In this document: positions 1 through 7,424 of the stretch, one piece after another | How positions within the stretch are numbered: the stretch's first letter is position 1 | Layout of the letters: each line of letters opens with the position of its first letter | From: Oscillospiraceae bacterium | GTDB taxonomy: Bacteria > Bacillota > Clostridia > Oscillospirales > Acutalibacteraceae | Reading direction: 5' to 3' | NCBI GenBank assembly: GCA_015065425.1 | Contig: SVQH01000009.1 | Coordinates: 28,641-92,640 of the forward strand | Length of the DNA stretch: 64,000 nucleotides | Made by a program: the position numbers and the translations under genes | The notes under the pieces: model-generated | Told to the model about the DNA's origin: nothing | The model's database searches: none | What the model saw: the letters and a program-made list of their open reading frames with translations, nothing else

Positions 1-2
1 TA

Positions 3-1244
3 GTTGAAGTTACGGGTGAAGCAGTTTATACTGCAACTTATAAGACAACAACTAAGTCTTATGAAATCAAGTTCGTAAACCACGACGGTGCAGAGCTTTA
101 TAAGGTTACTGTTGAATACGGCGAGATTCCCGAATATAAGGGAACAGAACCCAAGAAGGAAGCAGACCTTAAGTATGTTTATTCTTTCATCGGTTGGGAC
201 CCCGAAATTGCTCCCGTAACAGGTGAAACAACATACACGGCTCAGTTCCAGGGAGATGCAAAGAAGGTTATCGTAACATTCTTCAACTACGACGGAAATG
301 TTCTTGAATCAAAGTTCGTTGAATACGATACAGTTCCCACTTATACAGGCAAGGAACCCACAAGAAAGGCAACAGCAGAATTTACTTATATCTTCACAGG
401 CTGGGATAAGGAATTTGAGGCTGTTACTGAAATAACAGAATATTATGCACAGTATGATGCAGTAAAGAATACTTACACGGTTGAGTTCGTAAACTGGGAC
501 GGTGAAGTTCTTCAGAGCGAAGTTCTTGAATACGGTTCTGATGTAGAATTTAAGGCTGAAGTTCCCACAAAGCCCACCGATAACTATGTATACAAATTCA
601 AGGGTTGGGATATCGCGATATCCAAGGTAACAGGCGATGCTACATATACAGCAGTATATGAAAAGCTCGATACTGCCTATACAGTTAAGTTCCTTGATGC
701 CGACGGTACAGTTCTTCAGGAAAAGATTTATTCACCCGGTGATACCCCCGTTTATGAAGGTACCACTCCCGAAAAGTCTTATGACAACGGCTATCACTAT
801 GAATTCAGCGGCTGGAACAAGGAAATTGTTGCAGTAGTTGAAAACACAACGTATGTAGCTGTTTATGCTGCAGCTGCTCATGAATTCGGTGAAGGTACAG
901 TTATATCTGCTCCCACATGCACAGAAGACGGAAATAATGAATATGCTTGTGAGTGTGGTTATACTTATGAAATAACCGATCCTGCATTCGGTCACTCCTA
1001 TGAATATGTAATCGAAGGCGATAATGCTTACAAAGTATGCCCCGTCTGCGAAGACAAAATAGAAGTTCCCATGGAAGAAGCTGAAGAGGTTCTCGGTAAG
1101 GCTGAAGAAGAAGCAAACAAGTACTGTAAGTACTGCGGAAAGTATCACTATAAGTATATTTTCCCCGATCTTGGATTTATCTCCTGTCTCATTTCAAGAA
1201 TATTCACATTCTTTGCTGAGCTTTTTGCAGGTAATTTACTTTAA
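3..1244 (+). CDS. C-terminal part of a large repeat-containing surface protein (5' end outside window)
   Basis: The frame is open from base 3 to the TAA at 1242-1244, about 413 residues, with no start inside the window. It holds about four repeats of roughly 70-75 residues. Each begins with a strand like YTVEFVNWDGEVL, continues through a [FIY]xGWD or GWN core, and ends in a TYTAxY or TYVAVY strand. This is the pattern of bacterial InlB-B-type or MucBP-like surface repeats. A Cys-rich segment follows (CTEDGNNEYACECGYTY, then VCPVCED). The last 40 residues carry CKYCGKYHYKY followed by a hydrophobic, Phe-rich tail (residues about 388-413). The tail could anchor the protein in the membrane. The repeat class and surface location follow family knowledge. 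The tail's function is inferred. No catalytic domain is visible in this part. Confidence 0.85.
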   Translation, partial: VEVTGEAVYTATYKTTTKSYEIKFVNHDGAELYKVTVEYGEIPEYKGTEPKKEADLKYVYSFIGWDPEIAPVTGETTYTAQFQGDAKKVIVTFFNYDGNVLESKFVEYDTVPTYTGKEPTRKATAEFTYIFTGWDKEFEAVTEITEYYAQYDAVKNTYTVEFVNWDGEVLQSEVLEYGSDVEFKAEVPTKPTDNYVYKFKGWDIAISKVTGDATYTAVYEKLDTAYTVKFLDADGTVLQEKIYSPGDTPVYEGTTPEKSYDNGYHYEFSGWNKEIVAVVENTTYVAVYAAAAHEFGEGTVISAPTCTEDGNNEYACECGYTYEITDPAFGHSYEYVIEGDNAYKVCPVCEDKIEVPMEEAEEVLGKAEEEANKYCKYCGKYHYKYIFPDLGFISCLISRIFTFFAELFAGNLL

Positions 1245-1255
1245 TATTTAATTTC

Positions 1256-1287
1256 AAAGGGCAGACACTGCGGTGTCTGCCTTTTAT
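1256..1287 (+). terminator. Rho-independent terminator after the repeat protein
   Basis: The 9-bp perfect stem GGCAGACAC (1260-1268) / GTGTCTGCC (1273-1281) has a four-base loop and is followed by TTTTATT. It begins 12 bases after the stop codon. Confidence 0.9.
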
Positions 1288-1290
1288 TGG

Positions 1291-1319
1291 TTGACAATGT
1301 TTTTTACAGGTAATATAAT
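1291..1319 (+). promoter_or_regulatory. Consensus sigma-A promoter of the LURP/phosphoesterase operon
   Basis: TTGACA at 1291-1296 and TATAAT at 1314-1319 are separated by exactly 17 bases. Both hexamers match the consensus perfectly. The promoter lies between the upstream terminator and the start at 1371, so it should drive genes 1371-4477. Confidence 0.85.
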
Positions 1320-1370
1320 ATATGCAAAAGAGTGCTGAGCCCGATATTCTCAGAAAAAGGAGGGTAATCA

Positions 1371-1844
1371 ATGAAACTGTGTATAAGACAAAAGGTGTTT
1401 TCCTTCGGTGATAAATTCAATGTCTACGATGAATACGGAGAAGTAAAATTTACTGTATGGGGTGAAATTTTTTCCTTCGGAAAAAAACTTCATGTTGAAG
1501 ACCGATACGGCAGAGAAGTTATATTCATTTCACAGCGTATTTTTACCTTTAAGCCGAAGTTTGAACTTTCAATAATCGGAAATGATACAGTTGAAATTGT
1601 AAAGGAAATAACCTTTTTCCGCCATGAATACTCAATTCCTGCATGGAATGTAAAAATACACGGAAATTTCTTGGCACATGACTACAGTGTTTCACTTGAT
1701 TGCAGTGAAATTGCTTTTGTATCAAAGGAATGGCTGACATGGGGAGATACTTATGTTATTGATATCCCCGACCCTTCGCACGAGCTTCTTTCTTTAGCTT
1801 GCGTACTTGTAGTAGATTGTTGTATGGAGAGTAATAATGATTGA
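1371..1844 (+). CDS. LURP-one-related (YxjI/DUF567) family protein
   Basis: This 157-residue soluble protein is built from repeating short beta strands such as FSFGDKFNVYDEYGEVKFTV and FSFGKKLHVEDRYGREVIFI. That pattern is typical of the tubby-like beta barrel of LURP-one/YxjI proteins (about 160-200 residues). The bacterial members have no established reaction; plant and tubby relatives bind membrane lipids, so any role here is inference. The start at 1371 is set by AGGAGGG a few bases upstream. It is the first gene of an operon and overlaps the next gene by 8 bp, suggesting translational coupling. It has no signal peptide and no transmembrane segment. Confidence 0.75.
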   Translation: MKLCIRQKVFSFGDKFNVYDEYGEVKFTVWGEIFSFGKKLHVEDRYGREVIFISQRIFTFKPKFELSIIGNDTVEIVKEITFFRHEYSIPAWNVKIHGNFLAHDYSVSLDCSEIAFVSKEWLTWGDTYVIDIPDPSHELLSLACVLVVDCCMESNND

Positions 1845-3000
1845 TAAAAAACTGAAATTCAACAGTGACGGAAAATTTATTATTATGCAGGTTTCTGATG
1901 CTCAGGACCTTCAATTTGTCCGTCACACAATGATAAGAATGCTTAATAAGGCTTATGATACCGTGTGTCCTGACCTTGTCGTTTTTACGGGAGACAATAT
2001 TCTCGGAAATCATTTAAGGGATGCAAGGTTTGGTTCAAAACATGTCATACACACAAAAGAGGAAGAATATGAGAGAATGAAAACAGCCATCTCACATATC
2101 TGTCGCCCCCTTGAAAAGCGGAGAATTCCGTTTACCATGATTTACGGAAATCATGACGATGTAAATGAAATAACAAAAGAAGAACAGGCTGATATTTACC
2201 GTTCATATTCCATGTGCATAGGACTTGATAATCCCGATAAAAGTGTTGATGTTGATACTTTTGATTTACCTGTATATTCTTCAGACGGTGTGAATAAGGT
2301 TTTCAACCTCTGGATGATAGATTCCGCATGGTATGATAAAAAAGAGAATAAATGCCATGAAGCAGTAAAGAAGGAGACTGTTGACTGGTATATAAAGAGG
2401 AGCAATGAACTCAAAGAGGAAAACGGCGGTGAAATTTTACCCTCACTTATGTTTCAGCATATTCCCATGCCCGAAAGCACAGCACTTCTTATAGATTGTG
2501 AAAAAGATGATCCTCTTGCAGTTCCTTTCTTCCGTAAGGGTGAAAAGGAGAGATATGTAAAACTCGACCCCGAAAAAGCAGAAGGCTTCCTTAATGAACC
2601 CATTACCCCTTGTGAAGAAAATTACGGACAGCTTGAGGCTCTGAAAAAACAGGGGGATGTAAAAGCTGTTGTATACGGACATGATCACACCAATAATTTT
2701 ATAGGTGAACATGACGGTATCACAATAATTCAGTCATCTGCCGCTTCCTTCAGATGCTACGGCAACCGCCTGAGAGGGGTAAGAGTTTTTGAACTGAATG
2801 AAGATACCCCCGAAGAAATCAGTACATATTTTCTTACTTATGATGATTTGGGTGGTTCCTCGCTTCCCGGTCGTCTGGCTTACATCTGGGATGCTGACGG
2901 CTGCGGAAAGCAAAAAGCAGCTCTTATTGCGGGAACCGCGGCAGGTACTGCTTTAGCAAGTGCGGCAGCTTATTATATCAGGAGGAAGAAAAATGGATAA
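1837..3000 (+). CDS. Calcineurin-like metallophosphoesterase with C-terminal membrane anchor
   Basis: This 387-residue protein carries the metallophosphoesterase motifs in order: IIMQVSDAQD near residue 15, LVVFTGDN, TMIYGNHDD, LMFQHIPMP and VVYGHDHTNNF. In these enzymes such residues bind two metal ions that activate water to cleave phosphate mono- or diesters. Motif I reads D-x-Q rather than the usual D-x-H, so one metal ligand may be changed. Residues about 358-382 are Ala/Gly-rich and hydrophobic, then end in RRKKNG. This looks like a C-terminal tail anchor with the enzyme domain probably in the cytoplasm. The substrate is unknown. The opening KLKFNSDGKF is shared with the gene at 53303, marking them as paralogs. 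It overlaps the LURP-one gene by 8 bp and the NUDIX gene by 8 bp. Confidence 0.85.
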   Translation: MIDKKLKFNSDGKFIIMQVSDAQDLQFVRHTMIRMLNKAYDTVCPDLVVFTGDNILGNHLRDARFGSKHVIHTKEEEYERMKTAISHICRPLEKRRIPFTMIYGNHDDVNEITKEEQADIYRSYSMCIGLDNPDKSVDVDTFDLPVYSSDGVNKVFNLWMIDSAWYDKKENKCHEAVKKETVDWYIKRSNELKEENGGEILPSLMFQHIPMPESTALLIDCEKDDPLAVPFFRKGEKERYVKLDPEKAEGFLNEPITPCEENYGQLEALKKQGDVKAVVYGHDHTNNFIGEHDGITIIQSSAASFRCYGNRLRGVRVFELNEDTPEEISTYFLTYDDLGGSSLPGRLAYIWDADGCGKQKAALIAGTAAGTALASAAAYYIRRKKNG

Positions 3001-3538
3001 TCTTACAGAAAAACAGGTTTCATCTGTCGGTATTTATAAAGGTAAAATACTCGACGTATTCTGTGATGAGGTGCTTTTGCCGAACGGTCATACATCCACA
3101 AGAGAATATATAAAGCATGTAGGTGCTGCTTGTGTTGTTCCCGTTGATGATGACGGGAATGTAATTGTTGAAAAACAGTTCAGATATCCGTTCAATAAAG
3201 TTCTTACGGAGATTCCCGCAGGAAAACTTGATTCAAAGGAAGAGCCTCATCTTGATGCCGCTTTAAGAGAACTCAGAGAGGAAACGGGCTATACAGCTGA
3301 AAACATGATATACCTCGGTGAATATTATCCTACCTGTGCGTATTCCGATGAAGTTATACACATGTACCTTGCTACAGGTCTTGTAAAAGGAGAGCAGAAG
3401 CTTGATGAGGATGAGTTTGTAGGTGTAGAAAAAATACATCTTGAAAAACTTGTCGAAGAAATAATGCAAGGAAATATTCCTGACGGCAAAACACAGACCG
3501 CAATACTCAAAGCGTATTATTATCTGAAAAATAATTAA
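2993..3538 (+). CDS. nudF: NUDIX hydrolase, ADP-ribose pyrophosphatase-like
   Basis: This 181-residue protein contains a full Nudix box (G-x5-E-x7-REL-x-EE-x-G-Y) starting at GKLDSKEEP near residue 76. The Nudix box binds Mg and cleaves nucleoside diphosphates linked to another group. The length, the EIPAGKLD lead-in and the YYPTCAYSDE segment after the box resemble ADP-ribose pyrophosphatases (NudF/YqkG), which make AMP and ribose 5-phosphate. The ATG at 2993 was chosen because AGGAGGA lies just upstream, within the end of the previous gene. An in-frame ATG at 2960 has no ribosome site. The gene sits between two phosphoesterases in the same operon, hinting at joint nucleotide or phosphate-ester turnover. 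Family confidence is high, substrate moderate. Confidence 0.85.
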   Translation: MDNLTEKQVSSVGIYKGKILDVFCDEVLLPNGHTSTREYIKHVGAACVVPVDDDGNVIVEKQFRYPFNKVLTEIPAGKLDSKEEPHLDAALRELREETGYTAENMIYLGEYYPTCAYSDEVIHMYLATGLVKGEQKLDEDEFVGVEKIHLEKLVEEIMQGNIPDGKTQTAILKAYYYLKNN

Positions 3539-3556
3539 AAGAAAAGAGGAGTAATT

Positions 3557-4477
3557 ATGTCAATTATTTATACTATGTTGAAGGTTATTTCTGTTGTTAT
3601 AACTGCCGCTGCAATGATGTTTTTCTATCCAAACGATGCTGAAACTCACTCTGTAAAAGATAAAGAAAATATAAGTCTTAATTTCAGTGTTTTATCCGAT
3701 GCGCATATTGAGGGTAACAATCCCGAAACATATAAGAACTTTACAAAAATTCTTTACGATGTTAAAAATACCGATACAAAAAATGATGCCCTTGTTATGC
3801 TCGGTGACAATACCATGAACGGTCAGCATATCGAAAGCATCTTCTTTTACGGACTTGAAAAGGTCATAGCTCCCGCTGATAAAATAATAAATGTCATGGG
3901 TAATCATGACACAGGCAACGGAAATGATGTCTATGATGAATGTCTCTCCAAATTTATTGGTTATAACAATGCGTTTTTTGATGCCGATATTGATGAACCT
4001 TATTTTTACGATATTGTAAACGGCTATTATTTCATAACCCTCGGAAGTGAAGAGGACGGTGTTGACTATTGTCACATGTCTCTTACTCAGTATGAATGGC
4101 TTGAAGACCTTCTCAATGAAGCCGCTGGTCAGGGTAAGCCGGTGTTCGTTTTTAATCATCATCCCTATTACCTTATTGACTGCGAAAAATCAGTCAGTAC
4201 TCTTCTCAATTCTTATGATGATATTTTCTATTTTTACGGTCACACCCACTGGCCCATAAATAATTATGATACATTTACCGACCACGGAAATTATGTGTCG
4301 GTCAATCTGCCAAGATGTACAGATATACTTACTGAAGATGGCGATGAAACAGACGATTATTCAGGTGTCGGATTGCAGGTAGAAGTATATGAAGATGAAG
4401 TTGTTCTCAGAATGAGAAATTTCTATGACGGCGGTTGGCTCGAAGAATATGAAAGAACATATTCACTTGCTGAGTGA
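3557..4477 (+). CDS. Exported or membrane-tethered metallophosphoesterase
   Basis: This 306-residue protein has a hydrophobic N-terminus (residues about 4-24, IYTMLKVISVVITAAAMMFF) consistent with a signal peptide or anchor. The full catalytic set follows: FSVLSDAHIEG (D-x-H), LVMLGDN, INVMGNHDTG, FVFNHHPYY and FYGHTHWPIN. Unlike the gene at 1837, motif I has the canonical His, and the domain should lie outside the cell. It likely hydrolyses extracellular phosphate esters, but no substrate can be read from sequence. AGAGGAG upstream supports the ATG. It is the last gene of the operon and is followed by a strong terminator. Confidence 0.85.
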   Translation: MSIIYTMLKVISVVITAAAMMFFYPNDAETHSVKDKENISLNFSVLSDAHIEGNNPETYKNFTKILYDVKNTDTKNDALVMLGDNTMNGQHIESIFFYGLEKVIAPADKIINVMGNHDTGNGNDVYDECLSKFIGYNNAFFDADIDEPYFYDIVNGYYFITLGSEEDGVDYCHMSLTQYEWLEDLLNEAAGQGKPVFVFNHHPYYLIDCEKSVSTLLNSYDDIFYFYGHTHWPINNYDTFTDHGNYVSVNLPRCTDILTEDGDETDDYSGVGLQVEVYEDEVVLRMRNFYDGGWLEEYERTYSLAE

Positions 4478-4508
4478 AACACTGTAATTAATTAACAACA
4501 AAAACAAG

Positions 4509-4550
4509 GCTCAGGTTACCCGAAAAGTAACCTGAGCTCGTTTTATTTTA
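4509..4550. terminator. Bidirectional terminator between convergent genes
   Basis: The 11-bp perfect stem GCTCAGGTTAC (4509-4519) / GTAACCTGAGC (4527-4537) is followed by TCGTTTTATTTTA on the plus strand. On the minus strand it is followed by CTTGTTTTTGTTG. It serves both the phosphoesterase operon and the carbonic anhydrase-like gene. Confidence 0.9.
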
Positions 4551-4552
4551 AT

Positions 4553-5065
4553 TTATGCTTCTTCTTTTTTGTACTTATTTGCAAGAGTAACATATCCCAT
4601 TGCGTTCATTTTGTTTCCCATTATCTGCTGAGGGGATAACTCTTTTATTATCGTTGCGGGAATACCTGCAACAAGAGAATTGGGAGGAACTTGGGTTTTT
4701 GCCGTAACTACCGCACCTGCGGCAACGATGGAATTTTCACCGATTACTGCACCGTCAAGAACCACACTTCCCATGCCAACAAGAACATTGTCTCCTATTG
4801 TTGCACCGTGCACAAGAGCATTGTGACCTACCGTGACACCGTTTCCGATAACTGCAGGGTCTTTCATTCCCACATGAACGGTTGCGTTGTCCTGAATGTT
4901 GGAATTTTCGCCTATTGTGATTTTACACATATCTCCTCTTAATACAGCCGAATACCATACTGAACTGCCTTTTCCTACAGTAACATCGCCTATTACGGAT
5001 GCATTTTCTGCAATGAACGCACTTTCGTCAATTACGGGTGTTTTTCCTGAAAATGTTTTTAGCAT
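4553..5065 (-). CDS. Gamma-class carbonic anhydrase-like hexapeptide protein
   Basis: This 170-residue protein is a left-handed beta-helix built of hexapeptide repeats ([IV]-G-x-x-x-x, for example VIGDVTVGKGSSVWYSAVLR). It contains the Cam/YrdA/PaaY signature: RGD near residue 44, a His in NATVHVG and two His in VGHNALVHG. These are the three zinc or iron ligands of gamma carbonic anhydrases. Such trimeric proteins may hydrate CO2 or act as thioesterase or acyl-CoA accessory proteins, so the reaction is uncertain. The length is normal for the family. The gene is monocistronic and shares the terminator at 4509-4550. Confidence 0.85.
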   Translation of the reverse strand: MLKTFSGKTPVIDESAFIAENASVIGDVTVGKGSSVWYSAVLRGDMCKITIGENSNIQDNATVHVGMKDPAVIGNGVTVGHNALVHGATIGDNVLVGMGSVVLDGAVIGENSIVAAGAVVTAKTQVPPNSLVAGIPATIIKELSPQQIMGNKMNAMGYVTLANKYKKEEA

Positions 5066-5163
5066 AATTATTCCCCTTTATTGTTTTTCTTAATTTTACC
5101 ATATTTGCCCTATAGAATCAATAATACAAATTCTGTTGTAATGTGGGAAATAACTCAAAAATA

Positions 5164-5192
5164 TTGACTTATGCTTGTTTTTATTCTATTAT
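5164..5192 (+). promoter_or_regulatory. Promoter of the ketopantoate reductase-like gene
   Basis: TTGACT (5164-5169) and TATTAT (5187-5192) are separated by 17 bases, about 40 bases before the ATG at 5233. The same pair of hexamers with the same spacing drives the IMP dehydrogenase gene. Confidence 0.75.
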
Positions 5193-5232
5193 TATATTAA
5201 TATTTTTATTAATATTTATGGAGGAAGTTATA

Positions 5233-6240
5233 ATGAAAATTATTCTTGTTGGTGCAGGCTCTATAGGAGGCACAACTGCTACCATGCTTAAAGAAAAAGG
5301 TCATGATATTGAAATTATTGAAGCAAATCATGAAAGAGCAGAAAAGATAAGAACTGAAGGTATTACCCTTACAGGTGCACTCGGAGACCATAATCAGAAA
5401 TTCACTGTTTATGAAAGTCCCTCTGAACTTACAGAACTTTATGATGTGTGTATTATTGCCACAAAATATTTTGCTTTGGCTTCCGTTGCCGATGCAATGC
5501 TTCCCCATGTAAAAGCAAACGGTATTTTTATGTCCATGCAGAACGGTATCTGTACTAAGATACTCTCCGATGTTGTCGGTGTTGAAAAGACTGCAGGCTG
5601 TATGATAGGATTCGGTGCTACAATGCTTCCCAACGGCGATGTAAATGTAACATCCGGCGGCGAACTTAAAATAGGCAGAGTAAACGGTGTCATTGATGAC
5701 AAGATAAAAGAGCTCGGGGAAGTTTACAAGGCACTTCTTCCCACAAAGGTCGTAAATAATATTGATGCTCAGCTTTATTCAAAGCTTATCATCAATTCCT
5801 GCATAAACTCCATAGCAGCACTTACAGGCGAATGTGTCGGTGTGATGCTCACAGCGGATGCCGCAAAATCCATTTTCCTTCAGATTGCAAGAGAAGCAAC
5901 TTATGTTTCAAAGAAAATGGGACTTAAGGTTCCTCCCTATGCTACAGTTCTTAATTATAATCTTCTTCTCATTTCAAATGCAAATTGGTTCAATGCCATT
6001 GCAAAGCTTCTTGTAACCATAGTCGGTAAAAAATTCGGTGATGTCCGCCCCTCAACACTTCAGTCTCTTGACAGAGGAGAAAAGACTGAAATTGACATTT
6101 TTAACGGCTACATAGTAAAACAGGGTAAAGCCTACGGCGTTCCCACTCCCGTTAATGAGCAGATATACGATTTTATCAAAAAGATAGAAAACGGCGAAGC
6201 AAAATCATCAATGGATAATCTTAAAAAGATTAAATTCTAA
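5233..6240 (+). CDS. Ketopantoate reductase family protein (2-dehydropantoate 2-reductase-like)
   Basis: This 335-residue enzyme has an N-terminal Rossmann motif, KIILVGAGSIGG (residues 2-13), that binds NADPH. The ApbA/PanE C-terminal helical domain follows, with KLIINSCINSIAALTGE containing the conserved Lys and Asn residues. Members reduce 2-dehydropantoate to pantoate for coenzyme A synthesis, but many paralogs act on other 2-oxo acids. No panB or panC is nearby, so panE itself is not assured. The ATG at 5233 follows GGAGGAAG closely. A longer reading frame starting at 5143 would begin upstream of the promoter at 5164-5192 and is rejected. Confidence 0.8.
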   Translation: MKIILVGAGSIGGTTATMLKEKGHDIEIIEANHERAEKIRTEGITLTGALGDHNQKFTVYESPSELTELYDVCIIATKYFALASVADAMLPHVKANGIFMSMQNGICTKILSDVVGVEKTAGCMIGFGATMLPNGDVNVTSGGELKIGRVNGVIDDKIKELGEVYKALLPTKVVNNIDAQLYSKLIINSCINSIAALTGECVGVMLTADAAKSIFLQIAREATYVSKKMGLKVPPYATVLNYNLLLISNANWFNAIAKLLVTIVGKKFGDVRPSTLQSLDRGEKTEIDIFNGYIVKQGKAYGVPTPVNEQIYDFIKKIENGEAKSSMDNLKKIKF

Positions 6241-6249
6241 AAAAGTGAC

Positions 6250-6275
6250 CGCATTAAACGAGATGTTTAGTGCGG
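6250..6275 (+). terminator. Possible hairpin terminator after the ketopantoate reductase gene
   Basis: The inverted repeat CCGCATTAAAC / GTTTAGTGCGG has one G-T type mismatch and a short loop. It starts about 9 bases after the stop codon. There is no long T-run, so termination efficiency is uncertain. Confidence 0.5.
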
Positions 6276-6279
6276 TTAT

Positions 6280-6741
6280 ATGTTCAGTCCGATTAAAGTA
6301 AATTTCGGAACACTCAATGAAACACCCTGCTGAGGTTATGAAAATTTCGGGCAATTTGAAACTATGGTCGAAAAGGGAGATGTTTTGGCAGTTTTTTCGG
6401 GACACGACCATACAAATGCATTTGGTGTAAAGCATAAAGGAATCGATATTGTAAATTCCCTCAGTACAAGAAGTCAGAACGACCGTTTTTCTTCACAGTA
6501 CGGGTACAGAATAATTGAAATTGACGAAAGGGATACTTCAAAATATGCCACTCGTGTTATGCATTGGTATAGTTTGTTTACTGTAAAGGATATACTTGAA
6601 CTTAAAAAAAACGGTGACATTTTCGGCAGTAAAACAGCCGCAGGCGTAACCTTCAGGGGACTTATTCAAAGATTTTACACTAAAACCGGCAGAATCTTCT
6701 GCCGAATAGTTACAGGCAAAAAAAATACATATAAAGACTAA
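6280..6741 (+). pseudogene. Remnant of a metallophosphoesterase gene
   Basis: The frame from an ATG at 6280 reads MFSPIKVNFGTLNETPC, hits TGA at 6331-6333, then continues in the same frame as GYENFGQFETMVEKGDVLAV and SGHDHTNAF. This lines up with the intact paralog at 1837 (TPCEENYGQLEALKKQGDVK, then YGHDHTNNF). The TGA therefore replaces a normal codon, and everything upstream (motifs D-x-H, GD and GNHD) is missing. What remains is the GHDH motif plus a C-terminal tail of about 100 residues. A shorter protein starting at 6364 is open but has no ribosome binding site and lacks most metal ligands. I regard it as a truncated, dead duplicate. Confidence 0.8.
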
Positions 6742-6790
6742 AAAAAATTATCGGAACAACGCACATAGGGTTGTTTCGATAATTTTTTTA
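6741..6790. terminator. Long bidirectional terminator
   Basis: A near-perfect 20-bp inverted repeat (6741-6760 and 6769-6789, arms ATTATCGGAACAAC / GTTGTTTCGATAAT) is flanked by A7 and T7. It can therefore stop transcription from either side. It marks the left border of the XRE/ImmA-like island. Confidence 0.9.
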
Positions 6791-6821
6791 GTCAGTGCCG
6801 TTTTAATTCCGAGATTATAAT

Positions 6822-7097
6822 TCATTTACGTATATCGGAAATAATCATTTGTATATGAGCTGCTGCCGTATTTGAAAGACCGCTGACATCAAGCTTGTAT
6901 TCATTGCTTCTTCCTAAGAGATAATCGGTTGAAACCCCAAAGTAATCGGCAATTTTCACTAGCATATCTATAGACGGTTGGATATTGTTGTTTTCCCAGT
7001 TTGAAACTGTCTGCTTAGATACAGATAAGCGTTTTGCAAATTCTACCTGAGTTAATCCGTGAGCTGTTCTCAGTTCATTGATTCTGATATTAAGCAT
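6822..7097 (-). CDS. XRE-family repressor (ImmR-like)
   Basis: This 91-residue protein has an N-terminal Cro/CI-type helix-turn-helix: LRTAHGLTQVEFAKRLSVSK (about residues 9-28), then QTVSNWENNNIQPSIDML. The usual tail IADYFGVSTDYLLGR follows. The last 25 residues are short and may help dimerise. It probably represses itself and the divergent genes. The intergenic region has two related palindromic sites, one between the two starts and one over the -10 box of the divergent promoter. AAGGAGAAT precedes the ATG. Family assignment is firm; the regulon is inferred from location. Confidence 0.9.
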   Translation of the reverse strand: MLNIRINELRTAHGLTQVEFAKRLSVSKQTVSNWENNNIQPSIDMLVKIADYFGVSTDYLLGRSNEYKLDVSGLSNTAAAHIQMIISDIRK

Positions 7098-7124
7098 AGA
7101 ATATTCTCCTTGTATTGTCTATTA

Positions 7125-7176
7125 TTACAATACTATTGTAAAAATATTTGTTGACAAAATAAAAATACTATAGTAT
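7125..7176. promoter_or_regulatory. Paired palindromic operators between the XRE gene and the Cys-rich gene
   Basis: Site 1 is TTACAAT-ACT-ATTGTAA (7125-7141), a perfect 7-bp inverted repeat. Site 2 is the 12-bp palindrome ATACTATAGTAT (7165-7176), which covers the -10 box of the rightward promoter. The two share AATACTATxGTA (7129-7140 and 7164-7175, 11 of 12 identical). That is expected of tandem operators for one repressor, most simply the adjacent XRE protein. Confidence 0.65.
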
Positions 7177-7179
7177 ATT
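7151..7179 (+). promoter_or_regulatory. Promoter of the Cys-rich/ImmA-like genes
   Basis: TTGACA (7151-7156) and TATATT (7174-7179) are spaced by 17 bases. Operator site 2 overlaps the -10 hexamer, so a bound repressor would block RNA polymerase. Confidence 0.75.
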
Positions 7180-7244
7180 AATAATGGACAATCAAAATCA
7201 ACTTGTTTTATTTCTAAATTAAGAATTTTCAGGAGGAAATGATA

Positions 7245-7412
7245 ATGAAAAATAACGAAACAGCAAATAACAAGAATGTAAATATAGCTTATGCAAGTGG
7301 CAATTGTGTAACTTGCAGATATTTTGATTCTAAATATCATAACGGCTATTGTGACAGACATAAATGTGACACTTCTCCCGGTTCATCCTGCAGCGATTAC
7401 TGGGCAAAATAA
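7245..7412 (+). CDS. Small Cys-rich protein, 55 residues
   Basis: The ATG at 7245 follows a perfect AGGAGGA site. The product has five cysteines: C21-x-x-C24, C36, C41 and C49, with the context CVTCRYFD, NGYCDRHK and SSCSDYW. The spacing suggests a small metal-binding knuckle, most likely zinc. I recall similar CxxC-x-[YF]-[YF] small proteins in gut Firmicutes, often beside mobile-element genes, but no function is known to me. It is controlled by the divergent promoter with the XRE operators and lies 12 bases before the HExxH peptidase gene, so the two are probably co-expressed. It is short but has a strong ribosome site and promoter. Confidence 0.75.
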   Translation: MKNNETANNKNVNIAYASGNCVTCRYFDSKYHNGYCDRHKCDTSPGSSCSDYWAK

Positions 7413-7424
7413 CATAATAAGACT

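Noticed and set aside
6331-6333. TGA as selenocysteine or readthrough codon in the phosphoesterase remnant
   Set aside because: The intact paralogs have ordinary residues there, the upstream catalytic half is missing and no SECIS-like structure is evident.
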